A stretch of DNA of 64,000 nucleotides, taken from Minwuia thermotolerans. GTDB lineage: Bacteria; Pseudomonadota; Alphaproteobacteria; Minwuiales; Minwuiaceae. The DNA lies in NCBI RefSeq assembly GCF_002924445.1, contig NZ_PIGG01000065.1, forward strand, positions 124,001-188,000, given 5' to 3'. The position numbers and the translations under genes are program-made. Under the pieces are notes generated by a model that saw only the letters and a list, made by a program, of their open reading frames with translations, was not told where the DNA came from and searched no databases. Positions 16,272 through 24,563 of the stretch are shown here, one piece after another (the first letter of the stretch is position 1; every line of letters starts with the position of its first letter).

Positions 16272-18263
16272 ATGACCGATGTCAGCGCGAGCATCGCGCG
16301 TGGCGACACGCTGCCGAAGCTCGTCTTGCGAAACGCACGTCAATGGCCGGACCGGGTCGCCTTCCGCGAGAAGGACTATGGCATCTGGCAGAGCTATCGA
16401 TGGAAGGAAACCGAGGAGGGCATCCGCGCTCTCGCTCTGGGGTTCAAGGCCCTCGGCCTGCAGCGCGGAGACAAGGTTTCCATCGTCGGCGACAACCGGC
16501 CGCAGCTCTACTGGGTCTTCCTCGCCGTCGAGGCCATGGGCGGCATCGCCGTGCCCATCTACCAGGATTCGGGCGCCGAAGAGGCCCGGTTCGTCCTCGA
16601 CCACGGTGAAGTCCGGTTCGTCGTCGCGGAAAACCAGGAACAGGTCGACAAGATCCTCGAGATCAAGGATGCCTGCCCGTCCATCGAGACGGTGGTCTGC
16701 TTCTTCCAGAGGGGCATGCGGAACTACGACATGCCGTTCCTGCATTCCTTCGAGCATGTGCAGGAGATGGGCCGCCGGCTGCAGGCCGACAAGCCCGACC
16801 TTTACGAGGCCGAGGTGGCGAAGGGCGAGCCCGGCGACGTCAGCCTGATCGCCTACACCTCCGGCACGACAGGCAACCCCAAGGGCGTCATGCACACCCA
16901 TCATTCGATCATCACAGCGGCCCGGGCGGTGATCGAGTTCGAGGAACTGAACGAGCACGACGAGATCATCTGCTACCTGCCCATGGCCTGGGTGGGCGAT
17001 CATTTCTTCTTCGCCCAGGGCGTCATCGGCGGGTTTCCCGTAAGTTGTCCCGAAAGCGCAGAGACGCTGCTCAATGACATCCGGGAACTGGGGCCGACCT
17101 ATTTCTTCGCGCCGCCGGCGATCTTCGAGAACCTGCTTACCAACATCACCATCCGCATGGACGACGCCGGCGCCATCAAGCGCCGAATGTACGAGTTCTT
17201 CATCGGCGTTGCCCGCCGCTGCGGTATCGATATCCTGGAGGGGCGGAAGGTGAATCCGATCGATCGGCTACTCTACGCCATCGGCCGTGTTCTGGTCTAC
17301 GGACCGCTGAAGGACAATCTGGGCTTCTCCCGGGTGCGACTGGCCTATACGGGCGGCGCGCCGATGGGGCCCGACATCTTCAACTTCTACCGCGGCATCG
17401 GCTTCAACCTGAAACAGCTCTACGGTCAGACCGAGAGCTGCGCCTACGCCTGCATCCAGCGCAATGGCGACGTCCGTCCCGACACCGTGGGACCGCCGGC
17501 GCCGGGCTGCGAGATACGCATCGCCGACGACGGCGAGATACTGGTACGCACGCCGGGTGTGTTCACAGCCTACTACAAGAACGATGAGGCGACGCAGGAA
17601 ACGCTGGTCGAAGGCTGGATCCACACCGGCGACGCCGGTATCTTCACCGACGACGGGCATCTGAAGGTGATCGACCGCGCCAGGGACGTGGGCAAGCTGA
17701 ACGACGGCACGCTGTTCGCGCCGCAGTTCCTGGAGAACAAGCTGAAGTTCTTCCCCGCCATCCGCGAGGCGGTGTGCCACGGCGATGGCCGCGATTTCGT
17801 GACCGCGTTCATCGTCATCGATCAGGAGGCGGTAGGCAGCTGGGCGGAGAAGAACAGCATCTCCTTCGCTTCCTATGCCGATCTGGCCGGCCGCGCCGCG
17901 GTTTCCGACCTGATTGCCGGCTGCGTCGAGAAGGTCAACGCCGACCTGGCCCGGGATTCGGAACTGGCGAGTTCCCAGATCCGGCGCTTCCTGTTGCTGC
18001 ACAAGGAACTCGACGCCGATGACGGCGAACTGACCCGCACGCGCAAGGTCCGCCGCCGCATCGTCGCGGAACGCTACGAACCGTTGATCGAGGCGCTGTT
18101 CTCCGGCGCCGAGGAAGCCTCCATCGAGAGCCAGGTCACCTATGAGGACGGGCGCAAGGGCTCGCTCAGGGCCAATGTGAAGGTGCGCGACGCCCGGACG
18201 TTCGAGCCGCTGCGCCAGTCGCCGCAGGCGACGCCGGCCGAGCCGCTGCGCAAGGCCGGCTGA
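16272..18263 (+). CDS. AMP-forming long-chain-type acyl-CoA ligase
   Basis: A 663-residue member of the ANL adenylating family. The P-loop-like signature LIAYTSGTTGNPKGVMHTHHS lies near residue 193-213, and motifs for adenylate binding (YGQTESCAY) and the hinge (GWIHTGDAG) follow in order. Length and the insert after the hinge are like bacterial long-chain acyl-CoA synthetases (FadD15 type). GGGAGG precedes ATG at 16272. Liv genes follow within 11 bases, so it most likely activates the acid brought in by that importer, which would point to a carboxylic acid rather than an amino acid; this is inference from context. Confidence 0.92.
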   Translation: MTDVSASIARGDTLPKLVLRNARQWPDRVAFREKDYGIWQSYRWKETEEGIRALALGFKALGLQRGDKVSIVGDNRPQLYWVFLAVEAMGGIAVPIYQDSGAEEARFVLDHGEVRFVVAENQEQVDKILEIKDACPSIETVVCFFQRGMRNYDMPFLHSFEHVQEMGRRLQADKPDLYEAEVAKGEPGDVSLIAYTSGTTGNPKGVMHTHHSIITAARAVIEFEELNEHDEIICYLPMAWVGDHFFFAQGVIGGFPVSCPESAETLLNDIRELGPTYFFAPPAIFENLLTNITIRMDDAGAIKRRMYEFFIGVARRCGIDILEGRKVNPIDRLLYAIGRVLVYGPLKDNLGFSRVRLAYTGGAPMGPDIFNFYRGIGFNLKQLYGQTESCAYACIQRNGDVRPDTVGPPAPGCEIRIADDGEILVRTPGVFTAYYKNDEATQETLVEGWIHTGDAGIFTDDGHLKVIDRARDVGKLNDGTLFAPQFLENKLKFFPAIREAVCHGDGRDFVTAFIVIDQEAVGSWAEKNSISFASYADLAGRAAVSDLIAGCVEKVNADLARDSELASSQIRRFLLLHKELDADDGELTRTRKVRRRIVAERYEPLIEALFSGAEEASIESQVTYEDGRKGSLRANVKVRDARTFEPLRQSPQATPAEPLRKAG

Positions 18264-18274
18264 GGGAAGGGATC

Positions 18275-19096
18275 ATGAGCACAGCGGAACAGCTTCCCGC
18301 CCGGACCTTCGGGCCGGAGCTTCTCTCGGTCCAGGACGTCTCGCTCAGCTTCGGCGCCGTCAAGGCGATCGTCGGCGTCAGCCTGGAAGTGAACGAGGGC
18401 GAGGTCTTCGCCATCATCGGTCCCAACGGCGCCGGCAAGACGTCGATGCTGAACTGCATCAACGGCGTCTACCATCCGCAGGAGGGGACGATCACCTTCC
18501 GCGGCGAGAAGCGCCGGCAGATGAAACCCCATGAGGCCGCCGCCGGCGGCATCGCGCGAACCTTCCAGAACGTTGCCCTGTTCCGGGGCATGTCGACGCT
18601 CGACAACATCATGACCGGCCGCAACCTGATGATGAAGTCGCACTGGCTGCTGCAGGCGTTGCGCTGGGGGCCGGCGCTCAGGGAGGAACTGGCGCATCGC
18701 CGCAAGGTCGAGGAGATCATCGACTTCCTGGAGATCGAGGCGATTCGCAAGACTCCTGTCGGGCGGCTGCCATACGGCCTGCAGAAGCGGGTCGAACTGG
18801 GCCGCGCACTGGCTGCCGAACCGGACCTGCTGCTGCTGGACGAGCCCATGGCCGGCATGAACATGGAGGAGAAGGAGGACATGTGCCGCTTCATCCTCGA
18901 TGTGAACGAGGAGTTCGGCACCACGATCATTCTGATCGAGCATGACATGGGCGTCGTGATGGATATTTCCGACCGTGTCGCGGTGCTGGAGTACGGGCGC
19001 AAGATCGCCGACGGCACGCCGGACGAGGTCAAGAGGGATCCGAAGGTCATCGAGGCCTATCTGGGCGTCTCGCACCAGGACGGCGTAGAGGGGTAG
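18275..19096 (+). CDS. livG: Branched-chain-type ABC transporter ATPase, LivG
   Basis: A 273-residue ATPase with Walker A GPNGAGKTS near 50, the signature region LPYGLQKRVELGRAL (the usual Liv deviation from LSGGQ), Walker B LLLLDEPMAGMN and the switch His in LIEHDMGVVM. The C-terminal extension past the H-loop is the LivG hallmark. It energises import with LivF through LivH and LivM. The gene begins 11 bases after the ligase and ends 7 bases before livH, so it is plainly co-transcribed. Confidence 0.93.
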   Translation: MSTAEQLPARTFGPELLSVQDVSLSFGAVKAIVGVSLEVNEGEVFAIIGPNGAGKTSMLNCINGVYHPQEGTITFRGEKRRQMKPHEAAAGGIARTFQNVALFRGMSTLDNIMTGRNLMMKSHWLLQALRWGPALREELAHRRKVEEIIDFLEIEAIRKTPVGRLPYGLQKRVELGRALAAEPDLLLLDEPMAGMNMEEKEDMCRFILDVNEEFGTTIILIEHDMGVVMDISDRVAVLEYGRKIADGTPDEVKRDPKVIEAYLGVSHQDGVEG

Positions 19097-19103
19097 CGCG
19101 GAC

Positions 19104-20021
19104 ATGCTGGAAATCATTCCGGAACAGCCGATGTTCCTGGTGGAGGTGATCGTCAGCGGTCTCCTCACGGGGATGATGTACGCCCTGGTGGCGCTGGGCT
19201 TCGTGCTGATCTTCAAGGCCTCGGGCATCTTCAACTTCGCGCAGGGCGCCTTCGTCTTCTTCGCGGCGCTGAGCTTCGTCGGTCTGCTCGAAATGGGGGT
19301 GAACTTCTGGCTGGCGCTGGTGCTCACGCTCATCATCATGCTGGTGCTGGCCATCGCCATCGAGCGCGTGGTGCTCAGGCCGCTGGTGAACCAGCCGCTG
19401 ATCATCCTGTTCATGGCCACGATCGGCCTCAACTTCCTCGTCGAGGGTATCGCCCAGGTCACCTGGGGCTCCGACGTCTACGCCCTCGACATCCGCATCG
19501 AGGACACGCCGGTCGAGTTCTTCATCGAGCACACGGGCATGTTCCTCTCCCGCCAGGAGATCGTCGCCGCCTGCATCGCCGCGGCCATGGTCGTGATCCT
19601 GACGATCTTCTTCAACCGGACGAAATACGGCCGGGCCCTGCGCGCGGTCGCCGACGATCATCAGGCGGCGCTGTCGGTGGGTATTCCGCTGCAGACCATC
19701 TGGGCCATCACCTGGGGCGCCGCGGGCATCATCGCGCTGGTCGCGGGCATGATGTGGGGCGCCAAGACCGGCGTGCAGTTCAGCCTGGCGCTGCTGGCGC
19801 TCAAGGCGCTGCCGGTGCTGATCATCGGCGGCTTCGATTCCATCACCGGGGCGGTCGTCGGCGGTCTGATCATCGGCGCCGGCGAGAAGTTCTTCGAAGT
19901 GTTCATCGGCAGCTATTTCGGCGGCGGAACCGAAAACTGGTTCCCCTTCGTGCTGGCCACCGTATTCCTGCTGTTCCGGCCCCAGGGCCTGTTCGGCGAG
20001 AAGATCATCGAGCGGGTCTGA
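19104..20021 (+). CDS. livH: Branched-chain-type ABC transporter permease, LivH
   Basis: A 305-residue inner-membrane permease with about eight hydrophobic helices. The early segment SGLLTGMMYALVALGFVLIFKASGIFNFAQGAFV is laid out like LivH, and the cytoplasmic coupling loop is GRALRAVADDHQAALSVGI, where the EAA-like signature contacts the ATPase. Start ATG at 19104 follows livG by 7 bases. It pairs with LivM, 3 bases downstream. Confidence 0.93.
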   Translation: MLEIIPEQPMFLVEVIVSGLLTGMMYALVALGFVLIFKASGIFNFAQGAFVFFAALSFVGLLEMGVNFWLALVLTLIIMLVLAIAIERVVLRPLVNQPLIILFMATIGLNFLVEGIAQVTWGSDVYALDIRIEDTPVEFFIEHTGMFLSRQEIVAACIAAAMVVILTIFFNRTKYGRALRAVADDHQAALSVGIPLQTIWAITWGAAGIIALVAGMMWGAKTGVQFSLALLALKALPVLIIGGFDSITGAVVGGLIIGAGEKFFEVFIGSYFGGGTENWFPFVLATVFLLFRPQGLFGEKIIERV

Positions 20022-20024
20022 ACC

Positions 20025-21089
20025 ATGATCTTCAGAGAAGCCGGCCAGTTCAAGTCGAGCTACCGCGAGGACGAGGCGCATCTGGTCCTGCGCGAGGAGC
20101 GCCTGTTCGTCCTCGCGGTGACGCTGTTCGCCGCGGTCGTGGTGCCCGCCATCGCCGGCGAATACCTGCTGCGCTCCATCCTGATCCCGTTCCTGATCTT
20201 CGCCCTGGCGACGATCGGGCTGAACATCCTGGTGGGCTATACGGGGCTGATCTCGCTGGGCACCGCCGGGTTCATGGCCGTGGGCGCCTTCGCCGCCTAC
20301 AAGATCGCGACGTCCTTTCCGTGGATGCACTTCGGCATCGTCTTCGTGCTTGCGGCTGTCGTGGCCGCGGTGGTCGGCATCGCCTTCGGCCTGCCAAGTC
20401 TCAGGATCAAGGGCTTCTACCTGGCCGTGACGACGCTGGCGGCGCATTTCTTCATCGAATGGACGCTGACCCATTTCGGCTGGTTCTCGAATTACGCCAG
20501 CTCCGGCGTCATCTCCTCGCCGCCGCTGGAGACATTCGGCTATGTCATCGACGCGGCCTGGGAGCGATACCTGCTCTGTCTCGGCTTCCTTGTCGTCATG
20601 ACGGTGATCGCCAAGAATCTGGTCAGATCGGCGCTGGGCCGGTCGTGGATGGCGATCCGCGACATGGACGTGGCGGCCGAGGTGATCGGCATCCCGATCC
20701 TGAAGACCAAGCTGCTGGCCTTCGCCATCTCGTCGTTCTACTGCGGCCTTGCCGGCGCGCTCTGGGCCTTCGTCTTCCTCGGTTCGGTCGAGGCGCAGGC
20801 CTTCGACATCTTCCGCGCCTTCGACGTGCTGTTCATGGTCATCATCGGCGGTCTGGGCTCCATCGTCGGCTCCTATCTGGGCGCCGGCTTCTTCGTGATC
20901 CTGCCGATCGTGATCACCAACGTCGCCGGCCTGTTCGGCGGCGCCGTCGCCACGGATACGCTGGCGAGCCTGGAACTGGTGGTCTTCGGCGGCATGATCG
21001 TCTTCTTCCTGATCGTGGAGCCGTTCGGCCTCGCCCGCATCTGGGAACTGGCGAAGGAAAAGCTCAGACTCTGGCCGTTCCCGTACTGA
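20025..21089 (+). CDS. livM: Branched-chain-type ABC transporter permease, LivM
   Basis: A 354-residue permease with a roughly 30-residue cytoplasmic N-terminus rich in charge (SSYREDEAHLVLREER) before the first helix, which is a little unusual but seen in this branch. Typical LivM motifs are TIGLNILVGYTGLISLGTAG, FGLPSLRIKGFYLAVTTLA and the coupling loop GRSWMAIRDMDVAAEVIGI. Translation is likely coupled to livH. With LivH it forms the pore of the importer. Confidence 0.92.
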   Translation: MIFREAGQFKSSYREDEAHLVLREERLFVLAVTLFAAVVVPAIAGEYLLRSILIPFLIFALATIGLNILVGYTGLISLGTAGFMAVGAFAAYKIATSFPWMHFGIVFVLAAVVAAVVGIAFGLPSLRIKGFYLAVTTLAAHFFIEWTLTHFGWFSNYASSGVISSPPLETFGYVIDAAWERYLLCLGFLVVMTVIAKNLVRSALGRSWMAIRDMDVAAEVIGIPILKTKLLAFAISSFYCGLAGALWAFVFLGSVEAQAFDIFRAFDVLFMVIIGGLGSIVGSYLGAGFFVILPIVITNVAGLFGGAVATDTLASLELVVFGGMIVFFLIVEPFGLARIWELAKEKLRLWPFPY

Positions 21090-21213
21090 AACGGTCGGCG
21101 CTGCCCCTGCCGGAGGACGGCGATCGGCTGGCGGAGCCAGGTTCCGCATGGTATCCTTACCGGCGACAATAATCAGGCTCCGAACACGGAGCGCGACATA
21201 CAGGGAGACAACG

Positions 21214-22524
21214 ATGCAATTCCGCAAAGTTGCGATCGGCGTGACCGCCGCCGCCATGCTGGCGGGCTCGGCGCAAGCGGCCGAACAGTTCATACCGGTA
21301 GCGGCCTACTGGACGGGGCCCTACGCCGCCGGCGGTTCGGCCTTCGGCGACGGCATGGCCGACTACTACGAGTTCCTCAACATCCGCGACGGCGGCATCA
21401 ACGGCGTCAAGCTGACCTACGAGAAGTGCGAGACGGCCTACAAGACCGACCGCATCGTGGAATGCTACGAGAAGATGAAGAACAACGGGCCGACCGGTTC
21501 GCCATTCTACCATCCGTTCTCGACGGGCGGCACCTACGCGGTGTTCGAGCGCGCCGAAGCCGACAAGATCCCGATCATCACCATCGGCTATGGCCGCACG
21601 GACGCCTCTGATGGCCGGGTCTTCCCCTATCTGTTTCCGGCTCTGACCAACTACTGGAGTCAGTCGACGGCGAAGATCAAGTTCATCGGCTCGCTCGAGG
21701 GCGGGATGGAGAAGCTCAAGGGCCTGAAGATCGCCAACGTCCATCACGACTCGGCCTACGGCAAGGAGACCATCCCGGTCCTGGAGGAGCAGGCGAAGAA
21801 GTACGGCTTCGAGTTCCGCAACTTTCCCGTTGCCCATCCGGGGCTGGACCAGAAGGCCATCTGGCTGCAGATCGCCCGGCAGTACCGGCCGGACTACGTG
21901 ATCCTGCGCGGCTGGGGCGTGATGAACCCGACCTCGCTGAAGGAAGCTGCGCGCGTGCGTTTCCCGGCGAACAAGATCGTCGGCGTGTGGTGGTCGGGTT
22001 CCGAGGAGGATACCCGTCCCGCCGGTGATGCGGCCGAGGGCTACTACGCCGCCGGCTACCACGGCGCGGGCACTGACTATCCGGTGATCCAGTGGATGAT
22101 GGAGCACCTCTACAGCAAGGGTAAGGGCTCGGTCGATCAGGACCGCCTGGGCACGATCTACGTCAACCGCGCCTTCGCCATGGCCATGGTCGGCACGGAG
22201 GCGATCCGCGACGCCATGAAGATGGTGGGCGAGAACCGGCCGGTGACGGGCCCAGAGGTACAGGCCGCGCTGGAGCAGCTCACCTTCGACAAGGCCCGGC
22301 TGGAGAAGCTGGGCGCCGTCGGCCTGCTGCCCGAGTTCGCCATGACCTGCCAGGACCATGAGGGCGGCGCGCCGGTGCGCTTCCTGCAGTGGAACAACGG
22401 CGCGTGGACGTCCGCCTCGGACTGGATCGAGACCGACCAGTCGATCGTGCGTCCGATGGTGGAGAAGTCGGCCGCCGCCTATGCGGCGGAGAAGGGCATC
22501 ACGCCCCGCGACTGCGGCGCCTGA
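21214..22524 (+). CDS. ABC transporter substrate-binding protein (periplasmic, Liv type)
   Basis: A 436-residue periplasmic binding protein of the Leu/Ile/Val-binding (peripla_BP_6) superfamily. The signal peptide is residues 1-22 with cleavage expected after SAQA. The mature region opens with PVAAYWTGPYAAGGSAFGDG, and GLKIANVHHDSAYGKE marks the start of the second lobe. GGGAG stands eight bases before ATG at 21214. It is larger than the amino-acid binders (about 350 residues) and matches proteins found with acyl-CoA ligases, supporting an aromatic or other organic acid as ligand (inference). Confidence 0.9.
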   Translation: MQFRKVAIGVTAAAMLAGSAQAAEQFIPVAAYWTGPYAAGGSAFGDGMADYYEFLNIRDGGINGVKLTYEKCETAYKTDRIVECYEKMKNNGPTGSPFYHPFSTGGTYAVFERAEADKIPIITIGYGRTDASDGRVFPYLFPALTNYWSQSTAKIKFIGSLEGGMEKLKGLKIANVHHDSAYGKETIPVLEEQAKKYGFEFRNFPVAHPGLDQKAIWLQIARQYRPDYVILRGWGVMNPTSLKEAARVRFPANKIVGVWWSGSEEDTRPAGDAAEGYYAAGYHGAGTDYPVIQWMMEHLYSKGKGSVDQDRLGTIYVNRAFAMAMVGTEAIRDAMKMVGENRPVTGPEVQAALEQLTFDKARLEKLGAVGLLPEFAMTCQDHEGGAPVRFLQWNNGAWTSASDWIETDQSIVRPMVEKSAAAYAAEKGITPRDCGA

Positions 22525-22620
22525 TCCTCGCGATCCGATTGACGGCGCGGCGTCACGGAGAATGCTCCGGGGCGCCGTGGCCCGTCAGTCCCCCCTGAAC
22601 CGATCCTGCCGGAGCCGCCG

Positions 22621-23436
22621 ATGAGCGAAGCGACCAAGCCTCTGCTGTCGATCAGCAATATCGAGGTCATCTACGACCACGTCATTCTGGTGCTGCGCGG
22701 CGTCTCGCTCGAAGTGCCCGAGGGCGGCATCGTCTGTCTGCTCGGCGCCAACGGCGCAGGCAAGACGACGACCCTGAAGTCCGTCTCCAACCTGCTGCGG
22801 TCCGAACGCGGTGAGGTTACCAAGGGGTTCATCGAATACCGCGGCAAGCGGATCGACCGGCTGACGCCCAACGATGTCGTCAAGCTGGGCGTCGTGCAGG
22901 TGATGGAGGGTCGGCATTGCTTCGGCCACCTCACGGTGGAGGAGAACCTGATGACCGGCGCCTATACGCGTCGCGACGGAGCGGGCGAGATCCAGAAGGA
23001 TATCGATCTGGTCTACCAGTACTTTCCGCGCCTGAAGGAACGCCGGAGCGCCGAGGCCGGCTATATTTCCGGCGGCGAGCAGCAGATGACGGCGATCGGC
23101 CGGGCGCTGATGGCGCGACCCAATCTGATCCTGCTGGACGAGCCCTCGATGGGCCTGGCGCCGCAGCTGGTCGAGGAAATCTTCGAGATCGTCGCCCGCC
23201 TGAACCGCGAACAGGGCGTCAGCTTTCTTGTCGCCGAGCAGAACACCAATATCGCGCTTCGCTTCGCGCAATACGGCTACATCCTGGAAAACGGCCGCGT
23301 CGTGATGGACGGCACCGCCGAGAGCCTGGCCAACAACGAAGACGTCAAGGAATTCTATCTGGGCCTGTCCTCCGACGGCCGGAGGAGCTTCCGCGAGACC
23401 AAGCACTACCGGCGGCGCAAGCGCTGGCTGTCCTGA
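22621..23436 (+). CDS. livF: Branched-chain-type ABC transporter ATPase, LivF
   Basis: A 271-residue ATPase that completes the importer. It shows Walker A LLGANGAGKTTT near 43-52, the signature SGGEQQMTAIGRALM, Walker B LILLDEPSMGLAP and the H-loop region LVAEQNTNIAL. A C-terminal basic tail (KHYRRRKRWLS) is longer than in standard LivF. It is 96 bases from the binding-protein gene and ends the operon; 16 bases separate it from the convergent ProX-like gene. Confidence 0.93.
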   Translation: MSEATKPLLSISNIEVIYDHVILVLRGVSLEVPEGGIVCLLGANGAGKTTTLKSVSNLLRSERGEVTKGFIEYRGKRIDRLTPNDVVKLGVVQVMEGRHCFGHLTVEENLMTGAYTRRDGAGEIQKDIDLVYQYFPRLKERRSAEAGYISGGEQQMTAIGRALMARPNLILLDEPSMGLAPQLVEEIFEIVARLNREQGVSFLVAEQNTNIALRFAQYGYILENGRVVMDGTAESLANNEDVKEFYLGLSSDGRRSFRETKHYRRRKRWLS

Positions 23437-23452
23437 GCCGCAGCCGGCCGGG

Positions 23453-24454
23453 TCAGGAAAGCCCCTCGCGCACGCGACGGGCGACATCCTCCGGCACCCA
23501 TTCGGTCCATATCTCCGGGCGTGCGGTCAGGAAGCGCCGCGCTGCCGCCTCCGCGTCGCCTTCAAGACGGCGCATGTCCGCCAGCGCCGCCGAGACCAGG
23601 TCGTTGGAGGTGCGGTAGGATTCCAGAAAGCCGACGATCTCCGGCGCCGCTTCGGCGAACTCGTCGCTTACCGCGATGGTTATCGCGGACGTCGGGTAGG
23701 CAGTCGCTGCCTCGGGTCTTCGGGTCCGGTTCATCTCCGACCAGATATCGGGGTCGTAGGGCGGCTCTTCCAGCATGACCAGATCGTAGGTCCCCAACAC
23801 CCAGGTCGGTCCCCAGTAGTAGGTCAGGAACGGCTCCCGCTTTTCGTAGTGGCTGGCAATGGCGCGCACCAGGGCGCGGCCGGAAACGGGCCGGAAGTTG
23901 TTGAAGTCGTCGGCCAGTCCGTAGGCGTGAAGCTTCCGCGTGTTCACCTTCTCGCAGCCCCAGCCCAGCATGCAGTTGTAGAAGCGGCCCTTGCCGCGGT
24001 CCTCGGGGTCCGCGAACAGGTCGCGATAGCCCGCCAGGTCGCGGACGGATTCCAGGTCCGGCGCGGGGGCGTCCTCGCCCTGGACCAGATAGGCGGGCAC
24101 GAACCAGCCCTGGACCGCGTCCGGATAGTTGACGCCCATCTCGATCACGTCGCCTGCCTGTGCCGCCTGCCGCCAGAGGGTCGGGATGTTGTCCTTCCAG
24201 ACCTCCATCATGATATCGACCTCGCCGCGGGCGAGCGCCTTGAACAGTGGCCGGGTCGCCCCCGGCTTCCGTTCGACGTGGCAGCCATAGCCATCCTTCA
24301 GGATGCGGGCCGCGACGGCGACGTGGAAGGCGCTGGAATCCCAGTTCAGGTCGGCCAACGTCACCGGCTTGTCCACCTCGCAGCGCGCCAGCACCGCAGG
24401 TGCGATGGTCATGATGGCAAGGGCTGCGAGGGCGGCCCGGAGAGTACGCGTCAT
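23453..24454 (-). CDS. Glycine-betaine/choline-type ABC substrate-binding protein (ProX/OpuAC family)
   Basis: A 333-residue exported binding protein. The signal peptide covers residues 1-24 (RAALAALAIMTIAPAVLA), then VTLADLNWDSSAFHVAVAARIL, VDIMMEVWKDN and FLTYYWGPTWVLGTYDLVMLEEP, all usual for quaternary-ammonium binders; several Trp/Tyr could make the aromatic cage. The start at 24454 gives a proper signal peptide, while a longer frame would bury it. No permease or ATPase of this class is adjacent, so it is an orphan receptor. Osmoprotectant uptake is the family role, in line with the ectoine genes at the right edge. Confidence 0.85.
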   Translation of the reverse strand: MTRTLRAALAALAIMTIAPAVLARCEVDKPVTLADLNWDSSAFHVAVAARILKDGYGCHVERKPGATRPLFKALARGEVDIMMEVWKDNIPTLWRQAAQAGDVIEMGVNYPDAVQGWFVPAYLVQGEDAPAPDLESVRDLAGYRDLFADPEDRGKGRFYNCMLGWGCEKVNTRKLHAYGLADDFNNFRPVSGRALVRAIASHYEKREPFLTYYWGPTWVLGTYDLVMLEEPPYDPDIWSEMNRTRRPEAATAYPTSAITIAVSDEFAEAAPEIVGFLESYRTSNDLVSAALADMRRLEGDAEAAARRFLTARPEIWTEWVPEDVARRVREGLS

Positions 24455-24563
24455 GCTGTTGCGCGCTCGTTGATTTCGTTGCTGTTTCACCGTTCCATCA
24501 TAGACGAAGGGGCCGCCCCTGTCAGGACGGCCCCCTCGGTAGGTCCGGCGATGGTCGGATTTC

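Noticed and set aside
19047-21293. A 748-residue antisense frame across livH and livM
   Set aside because: Its product is a low-complexity His/Asp/Glu/Gln-rich string, the mirror of hydrophobic permease codons, with no recognisable domain.
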